Source of the DNA: Parenemella sanctibonifatiensis
Lineage (GTDB): Bacteria > Actinomycetota > Actinomycetes > Propionibacteriales > Propionibacteriaceae
Direction: 5' to 3'
Length of the DNA stretch: 64,000 nucleotides
Assembly: GCF_002250565.1 (NCBI RefSeq)
Contig: NZ_NMVJ01000008.1
Coordinates: 203,252-267,251 of the forward strand
Every line of letters starts with the position of its first letter. Positions within the stretch are counted from its first letter, which is position 1. Shown piece by piece: positions 54,542 to 63,872 of this stretch. Made by a program: the position numbers and the translations under genes. The notes beneath the pieces were generated by a model, which worked only from the letters and a program-made list of their open reading frames with translations, searched no databases and was not told the origin of the DNA.

Positions 54542-55519
54542 ATGGACATCGACATGGCTGCGCTGCGGCTCATCGAGCGGGAGAAGGAAATCCCGATGCA
54601 GGTGCTCACCGACGCCCTGCGGGATGCGTTGCTGAACGCCTACCAGAAGACCGACGGTGCGGTGAACGACGCCCGGATCGACCTCGACCCTCGGTCCGGC
54701 AAGGTCACGGTGCTCGCCCCCGAGCTCGACGATGAGGGCAATCAGATCGGCGAGTATGACCACACCCCGGCCGATTTCGGCCGGGTCGCTGCCGCGACCG
54801 CACGCCAGGTGATCGTGCAGCGGATCCGTGACGCCGAGGACGAACGCAAGTTCGGCCGATTCTCCGGGGTGGAGGGCGACATTGTCTCGGGCACCATCCA
54901 GCAGGACGCCGACAAGCGTACGGTCCGAATCGATCTCGGTGAGATCGAAGCGATCATGCCGCTGGCCGAGCAGGTGCCCGGTGAGGACTACTCCCACGGC
55001 CGGCGACTGCGGGTGTTCGTGGTGGCCGTACGCCGCGAGGCCCGCGGCCCGCAGGTGGTTGTCTCGCGTACCCATCCGGGGCTGGTGGAGAAGCTGTTCC
55101 GGCTCGAAGTGCCTGAGGTCGAGCAGGGCATCGTGCAGATCAAGGCGGTTGCCCGCGAGGCCGGTCACCGCACCAAGATCGCTGTCCGTTCCAAGAGCCC
55201 CGATGTCAGCGCCAAGGGTGCCTGCATTGGGCCGATGGGGCAGCGGGTGCGCGCCGTGATGCACGAGCTGAACGAAGAGAAAATCGACATCATCGACTAC
55301 AGCGACGATCCGGCGACGTTCGTCGGGGAGGCGCTGTCGCCTGCCAAGGTGGTGTCGGTCACGGTGGTCGACGAGCAGCAGCGCGCCGCGCGGGTGGTCG
55401 TGCCGGACTACCAGCTGTCCCTGGCGATCGGTCGGGAGGGCCAGAACGCCCGACTGGCGGCCCGTCTGACGGGTTGGCGGATCGACATCCATCCCGACAA
55501 CGAGGTGCCCGGCGCCTGA
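54542..55519 (+). CDS. nusA: Transcription termination/antitermination factor NusA
   Basis: The 325-residue protein binds RNA polymerase and nascent RNA. It has the N-terminal polymerase-binding domain ([20 protein letters not shown]), an S1 domain ([19 protein letters not shown]), and two KH domains ([20 protein letters not shown] and [20 protein letters not shown]). It ends after KH2, without the acidic repeats of E. coli NusA, as is normal for actinobacteria. It is part of the rimP operon and upstream of ylxR and infB. Confidence 0.95.
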   Translation: MDIDMAALRLIEREKEIPMQVLTDALRDALLNAYQKTDGAVNDARIDLDPRSGKVTVLAPELDDEGNQIGEYDHTPADFGRVAAATARQVIVQRIRDAEDERKFGRFSGVEGDIVSGTIQQDADKRTVRIDLGEIEAIMPLAEQVPGEDYSHGRRLRVFVVAVRREARGPQVVVSRTHPGLVEKLFRLEVPEVEQGIVQIKAVAREAGHRTKIAVRSKSPDVSAKGACIGPMGQRVRAVMHELNEEKIDIIDYSDDPATFVGEALSPAKVVSVTVVDEQQRAARVVVPDYQLSLAIGREGQNARLAARLTGWRIDIHPDNEVPGA

Positions 55520-55572
55520 GGGTTCCGGGGGCCGGTCACCGGTCCCGAACTGCACGACCGCCCGCGATTCGC

Positions 55573-55578
55573 TAGACT
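55573..55578 (+). promoter_or_regulatory. -10 element of a leaderless ylxR promoter
   Basis: TAGACT fits TANNNT and ends six bases before the GTG at 55585, the same arrangement as at 12381. No Shine-Dalgarno sequence precedes the GTG. Confidence 0.5.
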
Positions 55579-55584
55579 CCTTGG

Positions 55585-55875
55585 GTGGATCTCCCGGTGC
55601 GGACGTGTGTCGGCTGTCGCCAGAGGTCCGAGAAGTCCGCATTGATCCGGTTGGTATGGGATCCGGCGGCCGCGCAAGTGGTCGTGGATCCGGACAAGAC
55701 CCTGCCGGGTCGCGGTGCCCATCTTCACCCGACGACCAGGTGCTTGGAACAAGCGCTTCGGCGGCGAGCGTGGGGGCGGGCGCTTCGGATCGATGCGGTC
55801 GATGCCCAGCAAGTGAGCACTGAAGTCAGAAAGTGGGTTAGCGCTCATGACGACTCGATGAGTACTCAGCAATGA
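55585..55875 (+). CDS. ylxR: YlxR (DUF448) RNA-binding protein
   Basis: The 96-residue protein has the YlxR signature PVRTCVGCRQRSEKSALIRL, with GRGAHLHPTTRCLEQALRRRA further on. YlxR is encoded between nusA and infB in most Gram-positive bacteria and is linked to RNase P and translation. The Cys pair CVGC and RCLE could hold a metal. The C-terminal 20 residues (HDDSMSTQQ) are a variable extension. It begins with a leaderless GTG. Confidence 0.9.
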   Translation: MDLPVRTCVGCRQRSEKSALIRLVWDPAAAQVVVDPDKTLPGRGAHLHPTTRCLEQALRRRAWGRALRIDAVDAQQVSTEVRKWVSAHDDSMSTQQ

Positions 55876-55932
55876 GCACCAACATCAACTAGCTGGCCCG
55901 ACCGAGTCCTGCGGCGGGCCTGAAGGAGAAGA

Positions 55933-58900
55933 GTGGCCAAGGTCCGCGTGTACGAGCTCGCCAAGGAGCTCGGACTCGAAAGCAAGGAAGTCCTCAGCAA
56001 GCTGAAGGACATGGGTGAATTCGTTCGCTCAGCGTCCTCCACCATCGAAGCCCCGGTCGTACGCCGACTGCGTGATCGCCTCGATGCCGAAGGTGGCTCA
56101 GACACCAACAAGGGTGCCGCCAAGCCGGCCGCGAAGCCGGCAGCACAGCCGTCCCCCGCCAGCAGTCCCGCCGCGAGCGAGACGAAGGCGCCTGCCAAGC
56201 CGAGCAGCAGCTCGGCCTCGAAGGCTGCCCCCAAGCCCGGTGCCCCCAAGCCCGGCGCCCCCAAGCCCGGCGCTGTTCCGGGCCCGCGTTCGGGTGGTCT
56301 GCCCGGACCTCGTTCGGGTGGTTTGCCCGGTCCCCGCAGCAGCGGTGCCCCGGGCCCTCGTTCCGGCGGTGTCCCCGGTCCCCGCAGCAGCGGCGCTCCC
56401 AGCCCGCGTGCCACCCCGGAGAGCCGTCCGGCCGATCAGCCCGAGGCGAAGCCGACGTCAAGCGGAGCCAAGCCTGCTCCGAAGCCGGGATCGACCCCGG
56501 CAGCCGGTGCTGGCGCGCCCTCCGGGTCGACCGCTCGTCCCGGTGCAGCCAAGCCCGCTACCCCCTCGGCCAAGCCCGGTGGGGCCCCCAAACCTGGCTC
56601 GGCGCCCGGCGCCCGGCCCGCCTCCGGCGGGGCACCGAAGCCCGGTGCCCGCCCGGCTGGTGGCGATCGGCGTACCGGTGCACCACGGCCCGGGAACAAC
56701 CCGTTTGCCAGCTCCCAGGGCATGGGTACGCAGCGTCGTGCCCCGCGTCCTGGCAGCGAGCGTCCCGACAGTCGTGGCGGAGCGCCGCGTCCGGGCGAGC
56801 GTCCCAGCGGTGATCGTCCAGGCGGCGGTGCCGCGGGTCTGCCCCGTCCGGGCGGCACCTCCGGCATGCCTCGCCCGAACCCGGCGATGATGCCCAAGCA
56901 GACGACGTTGGGTGGCCCCGGCGGCCGTGGCGGTGGTCCCGGTGGTCGTGGTCGTCCCGGTGGTCGTGGTCGTCCCGGTGGCGGCGGTCCCGCTGGCGGG
57001 CCTCCCGGTGCCGGCGGTCGGATGGGTCCGCCGCCCGGCGGCGGTCGTGGTGGCCGTGGTGGCCGTGGCGGTTCGGGTACTCAGGGTGCCTTCGGTCGCC
57101 CCGGCGCCCCGCGTCGTGGTCGCAAGTCCAAGAAGCAGCGTCGTCAAGAGTTTGACCAGATGGAAGCGCCGACGATTGGCGGCGTACGCGTCCGTCAGGG
57201 CAACGGTGAGTCCATTCGGTTGCGCCGTGGCGCCTCGCTGTCTGACCTCGCTGAGAAGATCGGCGTGGATGCAGCAGCGCTGGTTCAGGTGCTGTTCAAC
57301 CTGGGCGAGATGGTGACCGCCACCCAGTCGGTCGCTGACGAGACCCTGGAGATCTTGGGATCGGAACTCAACTACAAGATCGAGGTCGTCTCGCCCGAGG
57401 ACGAGGACCGCGAACTGCTGGAGAGCTTCGACATCGAGTTCGGTGAGGACGAAGGCGACGAGGACGACCTCGCGCGGCGTCCTCCGGTGGTCACCGTCAT
57501 GGGTCACGTCGACCACGGCAAGACCCGACTGCTGGACTCGATCCGCAAGAGCAACGTGCGGGTGTCCGAGGCCGGCGGCATCACTCAGGCCATCGGTGCC
57601 TATCAGGTCGCGACCGAGGTTGAAGGAGAGAGCCGCAAGGTCACCTTCATCGACACCCCGGGTCACGAGGCGTTCACCGCGATGCGCGCCCGTGGCGCCA
57701 AGTCGACCGACATCGCGGTGCTGGTGGTTGCGGCCGATGACGGTGTGATGCCGCAGACCATTGAGGCGCTCAACCACGCCAAGGCGGCTGATGTGCCGAT
57801 CGTGGTCGCGGTCAACAAGATCGACAAGCCCGAGTCCGATCCGCAGCGAGTCCGCGGTCAGCTCTCCGAGTTCGGTCTGGTGCCTGAGGACTACGGCGGC
57901 GACAGCATGTTCGTCAACGTGTCTGCCATGTCCGGCGACGGCATCGACGAGCTGCTCGAGGCGGTCGTGCTGACCGCTGACGCGGCACTTGAGTTGCAGG
58001 CCAACCCGACCATGGATGCGCAGGGCGTTGCCATTGAGGCGCACCTGGACAAGGGCCGCGGCCCGGTTGCCACGGTGCTGGTCCAACGTGGCACGCTGAA
58101 GGTGGGCGACTCGATCGTTGCCGGCTCGGCCCATGGCCGCGTCCGCGCCATGATCGATGACCAGGGCGAGTCCGTGGAAGAGGCGCCGCCCTCCTTCCCG
58201 GTGCAGGTCCTGGGTCTCACTTCGGTGCCCGGTGCTGGTGACAACTTCCTGGTCGTCAGTGACGACCGGAAGGCCCGCCAGATCGCCGAACAGCGTGAGG
58301 CACGTCAGCGTGCTGCGCAGCAGGCGATGGGTGCTCGTCGCAAGACTCTCGACCAGCTCTTCGAGCAGCTCGAGAAGGGCGAGGCCGAGGAGCTGCTGCT
58401 CATCCTCAAGGGCGATTCGGCCGGTTCGGTCGAGGCCCTGGAGGAGTCGCTGTCGAAGATCGATGTCGGCGACGAGGTGTCGCTGCGGGTCATCGACCGT
58501 GGTGTCGGTGCCATCACCGAGACCAACGTGTCGCTGGCTGCGGCGTCGGGTGCGGTCATCATCGGCTACAACGTCCGGGCCCAGGGCAAGGCCACCGAGA
58601 TGGCGGATCGCGACAATGTCGACGTTCGCTACTACTCGGTGATCTACGCCGCCATCGATGAGATCGAGGCAGCCCTCAAGGGCATGCTCAAGCCGATCTA
58701 CGAGGAGGTGCAGCTCGGCGAGGCCGAGGTGCGCAACCTGTTCAAGTCCTCGAAGGTGGGCACCATCGCCGGCTGTATGGTCACCAGCGGCCAGATCCGA
58801 CGCAATGCCAAGGCACGCCTGCTGCGCGACGGAGTCGTGGTCAAGGAGACCGACATCAACTCGCTGCGTCGCGAGAAGGACGACGTCACCGAGGTCCGCG

Positions 58901-58998
58901 AGGGCTTCGAGTGTGGTTTGACCCTGTCGAACTACGACGACCTCAAGGTCGGCGACGTGGTCCAGACCTACGAGATGCGCGAGAAGGCTCGCGACTGA
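55933..58998 (+). CDS. infB: Translation initiation factor IF-2
   Basis: The 1021-residue GTPase delivers initiator tRNA to the 30S subunit. The first 52 residues are an IF2N domain ([20 protein letters not shown]). A long low-complexity linker (about residues 55-400) follows, with five tandem octapeptides of PGPRSGGL type (56280-56400), KPGAP repeats, and a Gly/Arg run. A second IF2N domain is followed by the G domain: [22 protein letters not shown]. The end is [15 protein letters not shown]. It starts with GTG after GAAGGAGAAGA. The upstream genes nusA and ylxR complete the conserved order. Confidence 0.96.
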   Translation: MAKVRVYELAKELGLESKEVLSKLKDMGEFVRSASSTIEAPVVRRLRDRLDAEGGSDTNKGAAKPAAKPAAQPSPASSPAASETKAPAKPSSSSASKAAPKPGAPKPGAPKPGAVPGPRSGGLPGPRSGGLPGPRSSGAPGPRSGGVPGPRSSGAPSPRATPESRPADQPEAKPTSSGAKPAPKPGSTPAAGAGAPSGSTARPGAAKPATPSAKPGGAPKPGSAPGARPASGGAPKPGARPAGGDRRTGAPRPGNNPFASSQGMGTQRRAPRPGSERPDSRGGAPRPGERPSGDRPGGGAAGLPRPGGTSGMPRPNPAMMPKQTTLGGPGGRGGGPGGRGRPGGRGRPGGGGPAGGPPGAGGRMGPPPGGGRGGRGGRGGSGTQGAFGRPGAPRRGRKSKKQRRQEFDQMEAPTIGGVRVRQGNGESIRLRRGASLSDLAEKIGVDAAALVQVLFNLGEMVTATQSVADETLEILGSELNYKIEVVSPEDEDRELLESFDIEFGEDEGDEDDLARRPPVVTVMGHVDHGKTRLLDSIRKSNVRVSEAGGITQAIGAYQVATEVEGESRKVTFIDTPGHEAFTAMRARGAKSTDIAVLVVAADDGVMPQTIEALNHAKAADVPIVVAVNKIDKPESDPQRVRGQLSEFGLVPEDYGGDSMFVNVSAMSGDGIDELLEAVVLTADAALELQANPTMDAQGVAIEAHLDKGRGPVATVLVQRGTLKVGDSIVAGSAHGRVRAMIDDQGESVEEAPPSFPVQVLGLTSVPGAGDNFLVVSDDRKARQIAEQREARQRAAQQAMGARRKTLDQLFEQLEKGEAEELLLILKGDSAGSVEALEESLSKIDVGDEVSLRVIDRGVGAITETNVSLAAASGAVIIGYNVRAQGKATEMADRDNVDVRYYSVIYAAIDEIEAALKGMLKPIYEEVQLGEAEVRNLFKSSKVGTIAGCMVTSGQIRRNAKARLLRDGVVVKETDINSLRREKDDVTEVREGFECGLTLSNYDDLKVGDVVQTYEMREKARD

Positions 58999-59020
58999 TC
59001 TGGTCGACACCAGCGACAGA

Positions 59021-59048
59021 CGGCGCCCGCGGATTTCCGCGGGCGCCG
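59021..59048 (+). terminator. Terminator after infB
   Basis: CGGCGCCCGCGGA and its exact complement form a 13-base stem around TT, 22 bases after the infB stop, followed by TTTGCGTT. Confidence 0.75.
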
Positions 59049-59080
59049 TTTGCGTTCCCGTGGACCCGCACCCTGGGCGT

Positions 59081-59158
59081 ACGTTTCCTCAACAAGTTGA
59101 GCGTCTGGTGCCCAGATCCGGGAATCGGGGCCAGTTTGCTCAACAAGTTGAGGTTTCG
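59081..59158. repeat. Imperfect 78-base palindrome with two CTCAACAAGTTGAG cores
   Basis: The element contains CTCAACAAGTTGAG twice (59088-59101 and 59139-59152), each itself a 6+2+6 palindrome. The outer sequences ACGTTTC and GTTTCGT, and the inner CTGG and CCAG, are also arranged as an imperfect inverted repeat. It occupies most of the gap between infB and rbfA. It looks like a REP- or MITE-type element or a tandem operator, but its nature is unproved. Confidence 0.55.
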
Positions 59159-59243
59159 TCACACGTACGCCGGTGGCCACGGGTTGATCTGCCGCAGCCG
59201 CGCATCTGAAGCGGAGCAGATCTGAAACAGCAGATCTGAAAGA

Positions 59244-59750
59244 ATGGCGGACATGCCTAGTCCCCGTGTGTTGAAGCTCGCCGACCAGATCAAGGTCATC
59301 GTCGCCCAGATGTTGGAGCGGCGCGTCAAGGATCCCCGGCTCGGGTTCGTGACGATCACCGATGTGCAGCTCACCGGCGACACTCGTGACGCCAAGGTGT
59401 TCTACACCGTGCTCGGCGACGACGCGGACCTCGCCGGCACCGCCGCTGCGCTGGAGTCGGCCAAGGGCCTGATCCGAAGTCAGGTCGGCAAGCAGCTCAA
59501 GCTGCGGTTCGCGCCGACGCTGACCTTCGTGCCCGACCAGGTCCCCGAGACCGCGCGGGAGCTGGAGGAGTTGCTGGTGCGGGTCCGGACCAGTGACGCC
59601 GAGGTGGCCGAACGTTCGGCAGGCGCGACGTACGCAGGGGAGGCCGACCCCTACCGCAAGCCCCGCGAGGAGGAGCCCGACGAGGCTGACTTCTCCAACG
59701 AGGCCGACGATGATGACGTCGAGTCCGACGACGAGGATGCCCGTGGCTGA
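59244..59750 (+). CDS. rbfA: Ribosome-binding factor A
   Basis: The 168-residue protein helps mature the 30S subunit. Residues 1-120 are the KH-like domain: RVLKLADQIKVIVAQMLERR, PRLGFVTITDVQLTGDTRDA, and LRFAPTLTFVPD. The last 50 or so residues are a very acidic tail (EEEPDEADFSNEADDDDVES), longer than in most homologues. Its stop overlaps the truB start. In mycobacteria two genes lie between rbfA and truB; here they touch. Confidence 0.94.
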   Translation: MADMPSPRVLKLADQIKVIVAQMLERRVKDPRLGFVTITDVQLTGDTRDAKVFYTVLGDDADLAGTAAALESAKGLIRSQVGKQLKLRFAPTLTFVPDQVPETARELEELLVRVRTSDAEVAERSAGATYAGEADPYRKPREEEPDEADFSNEADDDDVESDDEDARG

Positions 59751-60630
59751 GGCCCTCGCGGGTGTCGTCGTCATCGACAAACCCGCTGGTCTCACCTCTC
59801 ACCAGGTCGTGGCGCGGCTGCGGCGGGTGCTGGGACTGCGCAAGATCGGCCACGCCGGCACCTTGGACCCGATGGCGACCGGCGTACTGGTCTGCGGCAT
59901 CGGGCGTGGCACCCGCCTGCTGGGTCACCTCAGCGGCCACGACAAGGGGTATGCGGCCACCATTCGATTCGGCATCACCACCAGCACCGATGATGCCGAG
60001 GGCGAGATTGTCCAGACCCCGGGTGCGGCCGGGATCACCGGAGACGACGTCGTGGCTTTGCTGCCGCGGTACCGCGGTGACATCCACCAGATCCCGTCCT
60101 CGGTGTCGGCCATCAAGGTCAACGGCAAGCGGGCGTACGCCCTGGCCCGGGAGGGCGAGGACGTCAAGCTGAAAGCCCGCGCCGTCCACATCGGCCGTTT
60201 CGAACTGCTGGAGGTCCGCACGGCCGATCAGGACGGCGTCGCGGTGCTCGACTGCGATGTCCAGGTGGACTGCTCGGCCGGCACCTACATCCGGGCGTTG
60301 GCTCGTGACCTGGGGGCCGATCTGGGCAGCGGCGGCCATCTGACCGCGCTGCGGCGGATCCGAAGCGGTCCCTTCACCCTCGATGACGCAGTCGCGCTGC
60401 CCGAGGTCGACGATCAGGCGCCGGCGCTGCTGGGCCTGGCCGAGGTGGCGGCCCGCTGCTTCCCGGTGGTCGACCTCACCGAGGAGCAGCTGAGCTGGGT
60501 GCAGCACGGTCGTGCCGTGCCCAGCCTGTCGCTGACCGGCATCAGCGCGCTGTGTCACGACGGGGAACTGGTGGCGCTCTACGAACCCGCTGAGGAAGCA
60601 GCCGTCGCGGTGGCGGTTTTCGCCGGTTGA
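59743..60630 (+). CDS. truB: tRNA pseudouridine-55 synthase
   Basis: The 295-residue enzyme makes pseudouridine 55 in tRNA. VVIDKPAGLTSHQVVARL opens it; the catalytic Asp is in HAGTLDPMATGVLV. DKGYAATIRFGITTSTDDAEGE and GTYIRALARDLGADLGSGGH are diagnostic. The start is taken as GTG at 59743, with GAGGA upstream, overlapping rbfA by eight bases; an ATG at 59737 is also possible. The C-terminal PUA-like part ends in AVAVFAG. Confidence 0.94.
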   Translation: MAEALAGVVVIDKPAGLTSHQVVARLRRVLGLRKIGHAGTLDPMATGVLVCGIGRGTRLLGHLSGHDKGYAATIRFGITTSTDDAEGEIVQTPGAAGITGDDVVALLPRYRGDIHQIPSSVSAIKVNGKRAYALAREGEDVKLKARAVHIGRFELLEVRTADQDGVAVLDCDVQVDCSAGTYIRALARDLGADLGSGGHLTALRRIRSGPFTLDDAVALPEVDDQAPALLGLAEVAARCFPVVDLTEEQLSWVQHGRAVPSLSLTGISALCHDGELVALYEPAEEAAVAVAVFAG

Positions 60631-60727
60631 TGCTGAGTTTTATCAGGCGAGTGCGCGGGCCTAGGATCGGCGGGGGACCAGACCGGTCCGGCGCGGGCCC
60701 AGCGGCTCGGGAGAGGGGAGACCTCGG

Positions 60728-61651
60728 GTGAGCATTGTCGTGATCGGCAACTTCGATGGCGTACATCAGGGCCATCAGGCCGTGTTGGCGCACGCCGCGG
60801 CGTTGGCGCCGGAGCTGCCGTTGGTCGCGATGACGTTCTGGCCCCACCCCAGCAGCGTGGTGGCGCCCGCCAGGGCACCTCGCCTGCTCACCACTTTGGA
60901 ACGTCGCATCGACCTGCTGCAGCGCAGTGGTGCCGACCGGGTCGTGGTGATTCCGTTCACCCCCGAACTGTCCCAGCTGTCGCCGGCCGAGTTCGTCGAG
61001 ACCTGGCTGATGCACGCGCGGCCAGAGCATGTCGTGGTGGGGGAGAACTTCCGATTCGGCCACAAGGCCGCCGGTGACATCACCACGCTCACCGAACTGG
61101 GCCGGGGTCGCTTCCAGGTCAGCGCCGATGTGATGGTGCACCAGGGCGGCGCGCGGATCTCCTCGACCCGCACCCGAGCCCTGCTCGCCGAGGGTGACGT
61201 GGTCGGAGCCGCCGCGCAGCTGGGCCGCTGGTTCACCTACGAGGGGGAGGTGGTGCGGGGGCATCAACGGGGCCGCGAACTCGGCTTCCCGACCGCGAAC
61301 CTGCCGGTGCCCTTCGACCGGGCGGTGCCCGCCGATGGTGTGTACGCCGGCTTCCTGCGCCGCCTCGAGGAGCCCACCACCGCACTGCCGGCAGCGATCT
61401 CGGTCGGCACCAACCCGACCTTCGACGATGTCCCGGTCACGACCGTGGAGGCCAACGTGCTGGACCGTGACGACCTGGACCTCTATGACATCGGGGTGGA
61501 GGTCGGTTTCGTGCGCCGGCTGCGCGGCAACACCCGCTTCGACGGTCTGGACCAGCTCATCACCCAGATCGGCAAGGACGTCGACGCTGCCCGGGAGTTG
61601 GTCGGCGCCGATCCGACGGCGGCCGCACTGTTGCCCACCGCACATGTCTGA
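60728..61651 (+). CDS. ribF: Bifunctional riboflavin kinase and FAD synthetase
   Basis: The 307-residue enzyme converts riboflavin to FMN and FAD. The N-terminal adenylyltransferase domain has VVIGNFDGVHQGHQAVL, MTFWPHPSSVV, and VVVGENFRFGHKAAGD. The C-terminal kinase domain has GRELGFPTANLPVPFDR and PTFDDVPVTTVEANVLD. A GAGAGGGGAG binding site precedes the GTG. A possible -10, TAGGAT, lies at 60662. No FMN riboswitch was found in the 97-base gap, so flavin control at this gene is not evident. Confidence 0.95.
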   Translation: MSIVVIGNFDGVHQGHQAVLAHAAALAPELPLVAMTFWPHPSSVVAPARAPRLLTTLERRIDLLQRSGADRVVVIPFTPELSQLSPAEFVETWLMHARPEHVVVGENFRFGHKAAGDITTLTELGRGRFQVSADVMVHQGGARISSTRTRALLAEGDVVGAAAQLGRWFTYEGEVVRGHQRGRELGFPTANLPVPFDRAVPADGVYAGFLRRLEEPTTALPAAISVGTNPTFDDVPVTTVEANVLDRDDLDLYDIGVEVGFVRRLRGNTRFDGLDQLITQIGKDVDAARELVGADPTAAALLPTAHV

Positions 61652-61822
61652 GCGCCCTGTGATGGGGTCCCAAGCTCCCCGATTCGCTCTTGCACGGGAG
61701 TCGCGGCTATGCTTGCCCGGTTGCCGTCAGGACGGCCGCGGAAACCCAAGAGCTTCCACCGGTGCCCACCACCGACCCCGATCCGGGGAGGAAGCGCCGC
61801 GCAACGGACAGAAGGAGTGGCC

Positions 61823-62086
61823 ATGGACGCCGCCGAGAAGAAGAAGCTCATCGAAGAGTACGCAACGACCCCCGGCGACACCGGGTCCGCCGAGGTCCAG
61901 GTCGCGGTGCTGAGCGCCGAGATTTCCCACCTCACCGAGCACCTCAAGGCTCACAAGGGCGATCACCACAGTCGCCGCGGCCTGATGCTCAAGGTTGGTA
62001 AGCGTCGTCGCCTGCTCAACTACATCGCCAAGCAGGACATCGAGAACTACCGCGCGCTCATCAAGAAGCTCGGTCTGCGCCGCTGA
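61823..62086 (+). CDS. rpsO: Small ribosomal subunit protein uS15
   Basis: The 87-residue protein binds 16S rRNA helix 22. It contains [40 protein letters not shown] and [21 protein letters not shown] lies before the ATG at 61823. A 171-base leader separates it from ribF; a possible -10 (TATGCT) is at 61708. It ends at the hairpin at 62112 and is not followed by pnp, contrary to the usual actinobacterial order. Confidence 0.96.
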   Translation: MDAAEKKKLIEEYATTPGDTGSAEVQVAVLSAEISHLTEHLKAHKGDHHSRRGLMLKVGKRRRLLNYIAKQDIENYRALIKKLGLRR

Positions 62087-62111
62087 CCTCGCGTACAGCT
62101 GCACCACGCCG

Positions 62112-62146
62112 AACGGCGGGCCACCCACCAGGGGTGACCCGCCGTT
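62112..62146. terminator. Terminator between rpsO and the glucansucrase remnant
   Basis: A 15-base stem (AACGGCGGGCCACCC, one mismatch) around a five-base loop lies 25 bases after rpsO and 16 bases beyond the stop of the convergent gene. It can act in both directions. Confidence 0.7.
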
Positions 62147-62162
62147 TGCCGTTCCGGTCGGA

Positions 62163-63872
62163 TCAGTAGAAGCCGCGGGCATCGCTCCAACGGATGGTGC
62201 CGCCCTGGAACCGCTGGTGGCAGTCGCGACCGCGAGCCCCGACAGTGCAGCGCTCCATGTCGATCGGATAGCCGTAGCGGCCGCGTTCCCATCCGGTCCG
62301 GCCCCATTCCTCGCCGATCAGGCCCCACGAGGGGTGGGCGCCACTGCTGAGGGACCAGTACATCGAGCCGCCCTGGAAGCGCTGGAAACAGCCGCTGCGG
62401 ACCAGCCCACACATCTCGCCGGTGGTCGGATAACCCAGCCGACCGTTCTCCCAGCCCAACCGGCCCCAGCCGTTGAAGACCTCACCGCGCACGAACTGGG
62501 CATCGGTGGGCAGCGACCAGTAGATGTGACCGCGATCGAAGTCCTGGAAGCAGCCGCCGTCACGCCAGCCACACCGTTCCTCACCGGTCGGCAGTCCCAA
62601 TGTGCCACCGACGCCACCTTCGGCCTGCCAGCGGGCCAGGATCCGGCCCCAGATCACCAATCCACCCCTGCCGTCGGGGCGCCAGGTGATCGTGCCGCCC
62701 TGGAAGGTCTGGATGCAGTGGCCGTCACGGCACTGTTCGCTGCTGGTGGGGTAGCCCAGCGCACCGTTCTCCCAGCCCTGTGCGGCCCAGCGCTTGTCGA
62801 TGTCGCCGAGGGTGACGTGGGCGCCGGTGGTGGGGGACCAATAGATCCGGCCGCCCTGGAACCACTGGAAGCAGCCGCCGTTGCGCAGCGTGCACAGTTC
62901 GGGGCTGGTCGGGTTGCCCACCAGGGACCGAGCGGTCAGCCACTTGGCGTGGATCGCGCCGTGGGTCGCCACGACCTCTTCGGTGCCGGCGGGAGCCCAG
63001 ACACCGAGGTATCCGTTGACGTCGGCGTCCTTGATGCCCTTCACCGGAACGGTGAGGTAGCCCTGGCCATCGGTCACCAAGCGGCCGGAGTTCTTGCCGG
63101 TGACGTCGATGTACGCCTGGTTGGCGTGGTTGGCGCCCATGAAGACGCGCACGGTGGTGTTGACGGTGGGGACATTGCTCAGCACGGTCGCCAGTCCGGT
63201 GCCGCGGCCGTCGCCGGCCCGAACGCTGGCCACCACTTCCTGACCGGGCGCTCCGCCGTTGCGGAAGAGATCCACCCGCTGGGCGCCCCGGGCGTACGCC
63301 TTGCGCGCCTTCATCAGGGCCGTGATCTCGGCGTGGTAGGGCGTCGGGGTCGACCAGTACGCCGCATCGGTCCGGTAGAGGTCGCCGTAGTAGACGGTCG
63401 GGACGGTGTTGGCGTTGGTGAGGATCACCGCGTACATCGAGGGTACGTTGACCGGGGTGTAGCGCTTGTTGATTGCGGAGAGGTCATTCCAGTGCTTCTC
63501 GAGGGCAGCCCGCTCGCCCTCGCGGGTGTACTCCTCCGCGAAGCTGCGCGGCGTCTGGTTGCCCCACTGGGTGTTGGGCGTGATGCCGAGGTCGCGCATC
63601 ATGATCCGGTTGACCCGGTTCTTCTCCTGGTCGTGGTTGCTCACGAAGGACCAGTTGGGTCGGGCCGGGCCGGTACGGGTGCGGTTGACCTGGCCGCGGG
63701 CGTACGCCTCCACCATCCACCAGGTGTTGGTGGAGCCGAGGGTGTTCTGGAGCGCGAAGAACAGGTCACCGTCGTAGGCGAGCTGCTGGTTGCCGGAGCC
63801 ATCGAGGTAGGCGTTCTGGCCGTTGTTGTAGGTCTCCAGGTAGGACATGTACTTGGTGCGGTCGCCGTCGAA
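62163..63872 (-). pseudogene. GH70-like glucansucrase with LGFP repeats, 5' part cut off by an IS element
   Basis: The frame encodes about 570 residues and lacks its 5' part. From residue 1 it reads as the second half of a GH70 (glucansucrase) barrel: YMSYLETYNNGQNAYLDGSG, SFVSNHDQEKNRVNRIMM with the transition-state Asp in NHD, VPSMYAVILTNANTVPTVYY and GDLYRTDAAYW. The nucleophile and acid/base parts would lie in the missing piece. The C-terminal 270 residues are five LGFP repeats of about 54 residues (WENGALGYPTSSEQC, FQGGTITW), each with two Cys. LGFP repeats bind cell-wall material in actinobacteria. The frame is interrupted at about 63873-63879 by an IS3-family end. Without a start and catalytic half it is not functional. 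Confidence 0.75.

Noticed and set aside
56458-59010. Minus-strand frame of 850 codons opposite infB
   Set aside because: It mirrors IF-2 and its repeats, and has no domain of its own.
60631-60727. FMN riboswitch before ribF
   Set aside because: The 97-base gap is too short and lacks the conserved FMN aptamer pairing and sequence blocks.
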